Below are positions 1 through 4,773 of a stretch of DNA of 5,902 nucleotides, in pieces (positions within the stretch are counted from its first letter, which is position 1; each line of letters opens with the position of its first letter). Source of the stretch: JACOXT01 sp964372855 (GTDB lineage: Bacteria > Patescibacteriota > Microgenomatia > Levybacterales > UBA12049); assembly GCA_964372855.1 (NCBI GenBank), contig CAYJRY010000059.1, forward strand, positions 1 to 5,902, in the 5' to 3' direction. A program made the translations under genes and the position numbers. The notes below the pieces were generated by a model. That model was not told where the DNA came from, ran no database searches, and worked only from the letters and a program-made list of their open reading frames with translations.

Positions 1-714
1 AAATATCACTTCCTCAACAAACTAACAGAATTAAAAATTGTTACAAAAGTTGAGAGTCATCCCGACATTCTTACCTTTGATGACAAAGATGATATTACTA
101 TACTTTTCGAGGTAGCCGATGTTGTACTTAGCGATTCCTCGTCAGCTGTTTTTGAAGCTCTTCTGGTTGATAAACCTTTAATTATACTTGACTCAATAGA
201 CCAAGAGATCCTTGAAAAACATATACAAGGAAAAGAGTTCAATGAATATTGGTTTTCCGGAGGATTAACGTATGAAAATAGTATTGAACAAATGATCAAG
301 AAACCAGGACATGAGATTGGATATGTCATAAAGAAAAAAGATGATTTAAAATTTTATATAGAAAAAGCACTTACTCCAAAAGGACAATTTGAAGAGAACA
401 GGACGAAACTTCGTAGAGAACTTTTCGGTATCTGTGACGGCAGAAGCGGAGAGCGAGCCGCAATGATCATTCGGAACTTTCTCACAAGGCCCAAACCTAT
501 GCCACCATTGTTGGGTATGGCAATACGAACATATTTTCCTAATCTTGAAACAAATTATAAGTTGGGAATGCGAAAAATGGATATAGAAATAAAGAAGAGA
601 GGTTTAATAATTGGCAATTTAACCAAAAGGCTTTCTTTATATGAAAATTTAAAGTTGGAAAAAAAAATATTTAAAAAAGTGATATCTCTATTAAAGATAT
701 TAAATATTATCTAA
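1..714 (+). CDS. CDP-glycerol glycerophosphotransferase-like protein, 5' end missing
   Basis: The frame is open from base 1 to a TAA at 712-714, giving 237 C-terminal residues; the start lies outside the window. The stretch ADVVLSDSSSAVFEALLVDK (about residues 39-58) matches the family pattern in which an Asp-Ser-Ser loop is followed by a helix and then DKPxI. FGICDGRSGERAAMIIRNFL (about 142-161) resembles the DG-x-(S/A)-xx-R segment at the end of the Glyphos_transf domain. Members have a GT-B-like fold and transfer polyol-phosphate or sugar units to cell-wall or capsular polymers at the inner membrane face. After the domain lies a basic tail of about 75 residues that I do not recognise. A UDP-GlcNAc 2-epimerase-like protein is the main alternative, because that fold has a similar loop. 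The gene converges on the glycosyltransferase, with overlapping stops. Confidence 0.72.
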   Translation, partial: KYHFLNKLTELKIVTKVESHPDILTFDDKDDITILFEVADVVLSDSSSAVFEALLVDKPLIILDSIDQEILEKHIQGKEFNEYWFSGGLTYENSIEQMIKKPGHEIGYVIKKKDDLKFYIEKALTPKGQFEENRTKLRRELFGICDGRSGERAAMIIRNFLTRPKPMPPLLGMAIRTYFPNLETNYKLGMRKMDIEIKKRGLIIGNLTKRLSLYENLKLEKKIFKKVISLLKILNII

Positions 715-1958
715 TATTTGCGGTTCCAGAGTACAGTTCCGTATTTTCCTAGCCACAATGAAACACAACTAAAAAGGAATGTAAAGAAAAGCTTGTATGA
801 AAACATTAATTCTTGAGGGAGAGCATAATTTTGATTTGCCTTGAGGTTATTATAAACAAGAAAATAGGTGCTAACTACTCTTGAGAAATTTCTATTGTAA
901 AATTTATAATCCGGATGAAGGAGGTATAAAAAATAGCACGCCCATCCGCGGATTAGATAAAAAAGTATAAAATCAAAGAAGTTTAAATCCCTTTTGCGAT
1001 GTTCTATAAATCTCGGGCGATATAGTAACGGATATTTACTTTTTTGAATACGAGCCTTTAGTTCAAGATCTTCGTATGAGGCAAAGATAAAATAATGATT
1101 AAAACCTCCGACATCTTCAACAACTGACTTTTTATAGCAGACATTGGCAGTATTGCCAGTCATGTTTCCCAAAAATCCTGGTGATTTAATTGTCTGTAAA
1201 GTTTCCGGAATCGAATCCCAAAAAATGGATTTATTGAAAATGCTCAATTTCCTTTTTCCCTGGTTTACAACTGGTCTATACCATCCACCGGTGCCAGCTA
1301 TTTCAGGATGATCTTGGAAATCTTTTCTAAATTCTGATAGCCAATCGGTGGGTAGGGTACAGTCATCATCAGTAAAACAAAGATATGCTCCTCTCGACAA
1401 TAAAATTCCTATATTGCGAGCAAAAGCAGGGCCGCGATTTTTAGAATAATAGACATAGCGAATCCTATAATCAGGATTTTTATTGATAAAATCTTTTAGT
1501 ATCTCATCACTCCTTTGGATTGATCCGTCCTCAACCACAATGATTTCGTATGAATCTCGGATGACACTTTGTGAAAGCAGAGATTTAATAGTTTCTCTAA
1601 TTCGATCTTTGCCATTGTAGACAGGAATAATGACACTGAATTCAAAGACGTCTGATGGATTTGGCTCTTTTTCCAATTGATTTAGGTTAATATATTGACT
1701 CGCTACTTTAAAAAGCTTTTCAGTGTGTTCATTTATGTACTGCGGATGCAAATGTGAATCGATATCTCTTCTAAAATGTTGATTTGTAGATTGATAAGCT
1801 GCCGATTGTATATCTTCCGTTATACACTCTAAATTTTCTTTTTGAAGAAAATTTGAGTCTTTTGGTGGGATTTCCCCAAATAAAAACTCTACTATCTTTT
1901 CATAAGAAGCGTCTTCTTGTACTAATTTTATGAGCCTAAAAGCTCGCTTGAGTGTCAT
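711..1958 (-). CDS. Family 2 glycosyltransferase (GT-A fold) with a ~100-residue N-terminal extension
   Basis: The protein has 415 residues. It probably moves a sugar from a nucleotide-sugar donor to a surface glycan or lipid-linked acceptor at the cytoplasmic membrane. The GT-A domain starts near residue 107 with SVIIPVYNG (108-116). It continues with VVEDGS (141-146), the metal-binding DDD in CFTDDDC (194-200), GNTANVCYKKSVVEDVGGF (268-286) and the acidic YEDLELKARI motif (295-304) that usually supplies the catalytic base. Hydrophobic stretches at about 327-347 and 387-404 may attach it to the membrane. Residues 1-105 match no domain I recognise. The ATG at 1956-1958 is the only reasonable start: the next in-frame triplets upstream include no start before a stop, and the next Met is at 266. 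No Shine-Dalgarno is visible. A TATAAT box lies about 30 bases upstream. The specific donor and acceptor cannot be read from sequence. Confidence 0.9.
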   Translation of the reverse strand: MTLKRAFRLIKLVQEDASYEKIVEFLFGEIPPKDSNFLQKENLECITEDIQSAAYQSTNQHFRRDIDSHLHPQYINEHTEKLFKVASQYINLNQLEKEPNPSDVFEFSVIIPVYNGKDRIRETIKSLLSQSVIRDSYEIIVVEDGSIQRSDEILKDFINKNPDYRIRYVYYSKNRGPAFARNIGILLSRGAYLCFTDDDCTLPTDWLSEFRKDFQDHPEIAGTGGWYRPVVNQGKRKLSIFNKSIFWDSIPETLQTIKSPGFLGNMTGNTANVCYKKSVVEDVGGFNHYFIFASYEDLELKARIQKSKYPLLYRPRFIEHRKRDLNFFDFILFYLIRGWACYFLYLLHPDYKFYNRNFSRVVSTYFLVYNNLKANQNYALPQELMFSYKLFFTFLFSCVSLWLGKYGTVLWNRKY

Positions 1959-1987
1959 AAACTTACGGGTGTGGATAAAGCAACTTG

Positions 1988-2015
1988 ATTATAACCAGTC
2001 TTATGGTAATTTAAA
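1988..2015 (-). promoter_or_regulatory. Predicted sigma70-type promoter for the glycosyltransferase
   Basis: On the minus strand a perfect TATAAT occupies 1993-1988. TTTAAA (4 of 6 matches to TTGACA) sits 16 bases further upstream at 2015-2010. Transcription would start near 1981, leaving a leader of about 22 bases before the ATG at 1958. The -10 match is exact but the -35 is weak, so this is a prediction only. Confidence 0.5.
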
Positions 2016-2063
2016 AGATACAAAGTTGTAGGGCATCTCTCAACGAAGAAGATACCTAGCAAA

Positions 2064-2069
2064 TATAAT
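2064..2069 (+). promoter_or_regulatory. Possible -10 box for the copy A small-protein gene
   Basis: A perfect TATAAT lies on the plus strand 39 bases upstream of the ATG at 2109. No convincing -35 hexamer lies 16-18 bases upstream. With the minus-strand box at 1988-1993 it would form a divergent promoter pair. In AT-rich DNA an isolated TATAAT can arise by chance. Confidence 0.3.
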
Positions 2070-2108
2070 TGTACTTAAGATCTGGATCATGAAAGAGTTT
2101 CTAATGAG

Positions 2109-2309
2109 ATGAAAAAGGTTTTAAACTCAATAACACTTACCGGTAAAATAATTCTACTTTTCTTCCTGCTTTTGGTTGGGTGGGTTTACTTAAATGTGAA
2201 TAATTTTTTAAAAGGCAAAAACGCTCAAAATAATTCCTTAGGCAATTTAGTTGGACCGGAAGATGTTTATGCAGATGCCCCCGACCCCGATCCTACCCCC
2301 TCTCCCTAG
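2109..2309 (+). CDS. Small single-pass membrane protein with Pro/Asp-rich tail (cassette copy A)
   Basis: The 66-residue protein starts MKKVLNS, crosses the membrane once at about residues 12-30, has a short polar part, and ends in DAPDPDPTPSP. I do not recognise a named family. Its reality is supported by a second copy in this window: the gene at 4473, read with one base restored, aligns without gaps over the first 40 residues. About 16 positions are identical, including MK-x(2)-LNS at 1-7, F19-L20-L21, W25, Y27, V30, N32, K35 and K37. The Lys-rich N-terminus predicts that the tail faces outward. AAAGAG at 2092-2097 is a weak, distant ribosome site. In copy B a TPR gene follows directly; here a TPR remnant follows in another frame. 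The stop may be natural, or the Pro-rich end may mark where an older, longer protein was cut by a frameshift or deletion. Confidence 0.6.
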   Translation: MKKVLNSITLTGKIILLFFLLLVGWVYLNVNNFLKGKNAQNNSLGNLVGPEDVYADAPDPDPTPSP

Positions 2310-2314
2310 CCCCC
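2278..2314 (-). other. G-quadruplex-type motif (C-rich on the plus strand)
   Basis: The plus strand has C runs of 5, 4, 5, 3 and 5 at 2278-2282, 2285-2288, 2296-2300, 2304-2306 and 2310-2314. They are separated by 2, 7, 3 and 3 bases. The minus strand therefore carries five G tracts fitting the G3+N1-7 pattern. Part of this follows from coding a Pro/Asp-rich tail, but the last run lies beyond the TAG at 2307-2309, so coding does not explain all of it. Structure formation is untested. Confidence 0.5.
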
Positions 2315-2320
2315 ATTAAA

Positions 2321-2620
2321 ATACAAGAATTATACTTTTTAGCTGAGTTAGAAAATAAATACGGGTGTTCTATGTCGAGTGCGTACCATAAAGCAAAACA
2401 GAATGAAAAAAGTATTGAAATTGCTAAAAATCAAAGAAAATTTGATACGTATATTTATAGTATTTGTTTATAAAAATTAGCTGAAAGTTCTTTAGCGCTC
2501 GGCAGAAGTACTGATGCTGAAAAATATTTTAGAGAATATTTAGAATTGACCAACGTGTTTTCTAGCAAAAATATCTTCGTGATGGCAGAGAGGAAGAAGG
2601 CGACAGGAATATTAAAATGA
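2321..2620 (+). pseudogene. Remnant of a TPR protein, C-terminal ~99 residues (cassette copy A)
   Basis: The frame beginning at 2321 aligns without a gap to residues 251-349 of the intact TPR protein encoded at 4774-5829. By hand count about 35 of 99 positions are identical. The best parts are SIEIAK against AIETAK, TYIYSICL against SYPYSVCL, and AEKYFREYLELT against AKKYYREYLALT, followed by KNIF in both. A TAA at 2471-2473 replaces Ala301, and the closing TGA at 2618-2620 falls two residues short of the homologue's end. The first ~250 residues, including the membrane anchor, are absent. Divergence is too large for a recent copy. The remnant starts about a dozen bases after the small gene's stop, in a different frame, and a terminator follows 26 bases after its end. 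This is the only recognisable content of 2310-2640. Confidence 0.8.
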
Positions 2621-2645
2621 GTGAGTAGTGGGTAGACTTCAGTGA

Positions 2646-2686
2646 AATCTAAAAAAGCTATGGATGTACTATAGCTTTTTTAGATT
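2646..2686. terminator. Strong hairpin, probable bidirectional intrinsic terminator
   Basis: A perfect 16-base inverted repeat (2646-2661 and 2671-2686) encloses a 9-base loop, and a G-T and a G-C pair can shorten the loop to 5. The core is AGCTATGG/CTATAGCT, flanked by A6 on the left and T6 on the right. RNA from either strand would thus have a hairpin followed by a U tract. It closes cassette copy A and separates it from the dehydrogenase gene. The stem is AT-rich, so strength is uncertain. Confidence 0.75.
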
Positions 2687-2703
2687 AGCGCAACTAGTCA
2701 AAC

Positions 2704-2710
2704 AAGGTGA
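2704..2710 (+). promoter_or_regulatory. Ribosome binding site that fixes the dehydrogenase start
   Basis: AAGGTGA ends 8 bases before the ATG at 2719, an ideal Shine-Dalgarno position. A GTG at 2707 in the same frame lies inside this site and is therefore an unlikely start. It is the clearest ribosome site in the window. Confidence 0.7.
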
Positions 2711-2718
2711 TATATCGT

Positions 2719-3411
2719 ATGATACAATTGATTATGAATCTATTTTTAAATAAAAAGAGGGTCCTTAAAACTGATAAACGCACTGTACTTCTGGTTGGAG
2801 GAAGTGGTGTTTTGGGCAAAGCATTTTTTGAAAAAAGGCCCGAAAATACTTTTGTTATTAATGTTAGTAGGAAAGGCGAACTGATCGGCAACGATGTTTT
2901 AAACCGCCATGGTGATGTTTTGCAAACATCTGAAAAATTTATAGAAAAACTGGCACAAGAGATCGCCTCAATAGATGTAGTGATTCCTCTTGCCTATGAT
3001 CGACATTATTCTTCAATAGAAAAGATAAATAAAAATACCTTTCTTCAGGAAATTGAGCTCGATGTATTTTTGCCAATGCATATCAGCATACTTTGCGGCA
3101 AATATTTTTGGTCAAAGTTTGATAAAAATGAAAACATTTCTAAAAGCCGAAAGGTTATTGCTATTTCAAGCGGAGCATCGTTCGGAAAAACATCACGTCC
3201 AGAACTTGCAACCTACTCTGGCGCTAAAGCAGCCTTAAATGTTATGACTGAATACTTACATAACTACTTATTTTCAACCTATGGTGTGTCTGCGCATGTT
3301 GTTGCGCCCGGCAGCCTACACAACGAAGATATAAAGTTACGAACTGTTACTGCTCTTTGGAAGCTTGAATCACAACCCTTAAGCAATTTCTCATTGCAAA
3401 AAATTTTTTAA
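2719..3411 (+). CDS. Atypical short-chain dehydrogenase/reductase (SDR)
   Basis: The protein has 230 residues from the ATG at 2719. It is probably a cytoplasmic NAD(P)-dependent oxidoreductase, perhaps acting on a nucleotide-sugar or glycan precursor, although the substrate cannot be read. VLLVGGSGVLG (23-33) is the dinucleotide-binding turn of a Rossmann fold. AISSGAS (148-154) supplies the catalytic Ser, YSGAK (166-170) is the Tyr-x3-Lys pair, and VVAPGSL (194-200) is the usual post-catalytic loop. Two features are unusual. The NNAG motif is replaced by IPLAYD (about 89-94), and the helix that normally carries the structural Asn reads ELDV, with Asp115 at that place. The C-terminus stops about 30 residues early for a classical SDR, directly at an A6T6 run. 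No clear promoter lies between the terminator and this gene. Only 4 bases separate its stop from the oxygenase ATG, so the two are surely co-transcribed. Confidence 0.85.
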   Translation: MIQLIMNLFLNKKRVLKTDKRTVLLVGGSGVLGKAFFEKRPENTFVINVSRKGELIGNDVLNRHGDVLQTSEKFIEKLAQEIASIDVVIPLAYDRHYSSIEKINKNTFLQEIELDVFLPMHISILCGKYFWSKFDKNENISKSRKVIAISSGASFGKTSRPELATYSGAKAALNVMTEYLHNYLFSTYGVSAHVVAPGSLHNEDIKLRTVTALWKLESQPLSNFSLQKIF

Positions 3412-3415
3412 TTAT

Positions 3416-4207
3416 ATGTTTACGTATCTTAAGACACTAAGATTGTCCATTGATAAAGAGAGAGCACTCATCAAGGAGAGTGTAAGACTAGAAGACTATA
3501 TTAATTCGCAAAATATAAATATTATTACTACTCCTTTTCCTCATATCGTGGTAGATAATTTTTTTAAAAAGGAGATACACGATAAACTGCTTAATCATTT
3601 CCAGAATGTTCTAGACCGGGGATTATCCCAAGGCAGTGATCATACTCGTTTTCATACTTTCTATAATCTAAAGGGGAAATTTTCCTATGACGGTTATGTG
3701 TATACACCTCGTTTTGGAGAAGAGCATACACTTGATCTATTTTTTAGTCTTGCTTGGAATCTTTTCTTTTCAAAATTATTCAAGCAACCTAACGGATGGT
3801 GTACGTCACTAGCGTATCATTATCATCCCGCAGGCAATAAAACTGGTTGGATTCACCATGATTATGTGGATAAATGGTTTACCGAAGAGGACCGTCTACC
3901 CAACGGCATTATTTTTAACCAAATGGAGAAACGAGAGCCCGCAAGATTTCCAGAAAGAAGAATTATTACACTTATTTACTATCTCGGACTTGAAGATCTT
4001 CAGGGCGCAGGAGGTCAAACTGGATTATTTGCAGATGAACATGGTCCTCTCGTCAAACTTATTGCACCAGTAAATAACCGTTTATTTTCTTTTCAGGTAT
4101 CACCAAAATCATTTCATGCCTTCCAGGCCAACTCCAAACCAAGAATGTCAATTATCCAGTGGTTTCATATTTTTCCGGAGTGGGGCATAAAAAAATATGG
4201 GAAATAG
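3416..4207 (+). CDS. 2-oxoglutarate/Fe(II)-dependent oxygenase, prolyl-4-hydroxylase-like
   Basis: The protein has 263 residues. Enzymes of this family hydroxylate or oxidise a substrate with O2 and 2-oxoglutarate, using Fe(II) held by an HxD...H triad. FPHIVVDNFF (41-50) is the typical domain entry. His147-x-Asp149 lies in WIHHDYVD (145-152), the distal ligand is probably His234 in SFHAF, and Arg243 in KPRMS is placed to bind the 2-oxoglutarate carboxylate. RRIITLIYYLG (181-191) and AGGQTGLF (198-205) are core strands of the double-stranded beta helix. About 30 residues between HxD and the core form an insert (WFTEEDRLPNG onward). No signal peptide is seen, so it is probably cytosolic. The ATG follows the SDR stop by 4 bases without a Shine-Dalgarno, suggesting translational coupling. 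The substrate could be a sugar, lipid or protein; glycan modification is an inference from the neighbours. Confidence 0.82.
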   Translation: MFTYLKTLRLSIDKERALIKESVRLEDYINSQNINIITTPFPHIVVDNFFKKEIHDKLLNHFQNVLDRGLSQGSDHTRFHTFYNLKGKFSYDGYVYTPRFGEEHTLDLFFSLAWNLFFSKLFKQPNGWCTSLAYHYHPAGNKTGWIHHDYVDKWFTEEDRLPNGIIFNQMEKREPARFPERRIITLIYYLGLEDLQGAGGQTGLFADEHGPLVKLIAPVNNRLFSFQVSPKSFHAFQANSKPRMSIIQWFHIFPEWGIKKYGK

Positions 4208-4234
4208 AAAAATATTATAATAACTCTTCAGCTC

Positions 4235-4262
4235 TAGGCGTTAGGCTTTAGGCACTAGATCC
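4235..4262 (+). repeat. Short tandem array of the heptamer TAGGCNN
   Basis: Three units, TAGGCGT, TAGGCTT and TAGGCAC, lie head to tail, followed by a degraded fourth (TAGATCC). TCTAG at 4233-4237 and CTAGA at 4255-4259 form a short inverted pair around the array. It begins 27 bases after the oxygenase stop, in an otherwise AT-rich spacer. No other copy is visible in this window. Its role is unknown. Confidence 0.55.
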
Positions 4263-4308
4263 TTAATACAGAATAAAATCTACTCTAAATTTAAAATTAA
4301 AAGATCAA

Positions 4309-4320
4309 AAAGTCGACTTT
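4309..4320. promoter_or_regulatory. Perfect 12-base palindrome, possible operator
   Basis: AAAGTCGACTTT is a perfect dyad with no spacer, lying about 105 bases upstream of the -35 box of the copy B promoter. Its size and symmetry suit a dimeric DNA-binding protein. A 12-base palindrome can also arise by chance, and no regulator gene is present nearby. Confidence 0.25.
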
Positions 4321-4333
4321 ATTCGTTTAATGG

Positions 4334-4367
4334 TCATAAATGAATTCGTAAATTATCATAAATTCGT
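4334..4367 (+). repeat. Imperfect direct repeat TCATAAA(TGA)ATTCGT
   Basis: TCATAAATGAATTCGT at 4334-4349 recurs as TCATAAATTCGT at 4356-4367, lacking four bases. A third ATTCGT is at 4321-4326. The repeat lies upstream of the copy B promoter and could be a binding-site pair, or low-complexity drift. Confidence 0.4.
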
Positions 4368-4424
4368 GTTTTTATATGATGCAAACTCTGTGTAAAAGTA
4401 ATAATTGCAAGACCCTTTCTTTTA

Positions 4425-4453
4425 TTGTAAGGTTAAGATAGAAGTAGTATACT
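4425..4453 (+). promoter_or_regulatory. Predicted sigma70-type promoter of cassette copy B
   Basis: TTGTAA (4425-4430) and TATACT (4448-4453) are separated by exactly 17 bases, matching the consensus at 4 and 5 of 6 positions. Transcription would start near 4460, only about 13 bases before the ATG at 4473. Such a short leader without a Shine-Dalgarno suggests near-leaderless initiation. This is the best promoter in the window and would drive both the small gene and the TPR gene. Confidence 0.6.
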
Positions 4454-4472
4454 ATGGTAATCATATATTTTT

Positions 4473-4765
4473 ATGAAACGTTATCTTAATTCTTTTTATT
4501 TTTTCAGTAAAGTAACATCGTTTGTTTTTTACTTATCGGTAGTTGGATATATATTAGCGTAGAGAATTTAGTCAAAAGCAAAGGAGTCCAAGAGAAACAA
4601 ACGAGAAAGACAGTCTTCTTGGTCTATCGTAGGCAAAAGCAGGACCAGGACCCGTATACTAAGTTGAGCCCTAATATTTTAAAGGGTAGCGGGAGACTGA
4701 CAGGAAACCTTTCTTCCGAGGTACGAACTCATCTTGAAAAAATTAATACATCTAATAAAGCTTAA
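4473..4765 (+). pseudogene. Small single-pass membrane protein gene with a one-base frameshift (cassette copy B)
   Basis: From the ATG at 4473 the reading frame gives MKRYLNS and a hydrophobic segment, then stops at TAG 4560-4562 after 29 residues. The next frame is open from 4511 to TAA 4763-4765. Adding one T to the T6 run at 4525-4530 joins them into 97 residues and changes the middle to VFLLIGSWIYISVENLVKSK. This aligns without gaps to the 66-residue protein at 2109 (residues 1-40, about 16 identities), which is strong evidence for one ancestral frame. The part beyond residue 40 is basic and polar; VY and DQDP loosely echo VY and DPDP in copy A. The TPR gene starts 8 bases after the stop, so they form an operon. 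The lesion may be a true mutation, a homopolymer sequencing error, or a site where polymerase or ribosome slippage restores the product. Confidence 0.7.
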
Positions 4766-4773
4766 CCATTTTG

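Noticed and set aside
57..329. Open frame of 90 codons on the minus strand.
   Set aside because: It is antisense to the glycerophosphotransferase-like frame, which has clear family motifs; no recognisable features of its own.
682..700. Small inverted repeat ATATCT/AGATAT as a terminator for the first gene.
   Set aside because: It has only six AT-rich pairs, lies inside the coding region, and has no following T run.
2089..2112. A seven-codon frame (MKEFLMR) whose TGA overlaps the ATG at 2109 as ATGA, resembling a coupled leader peptide.
   Set aside because: It is too short to tell from chance, has no ribosome site, and shows no attenuator-like codon bias or hairpin.
2646..2686. Transposon end or insertion-sequence inverted repeat.
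   Set aside because: The arms are separated by only 9 bases and carry A6/T6 tracts, as in a terminator; no transposase is present.
2707..2718. GTG at 2707 as the dehydrogenase start.
   Set aside because: It lies within the AAGGTGA ribosome site that is ideally spaced for ATG 2719.
3053..4073. Alternative-frame plus-strand frames of 61 and 71 codons inside the SDR and the oxygenase.
   Set aside because: They are shadows of genes with intact catalytic motifs.
4233..4367. CRISPR array, because of the short repeats.
   Set aside because: The units are 7-12 bases with no regular spacers, and no cas gene is present.
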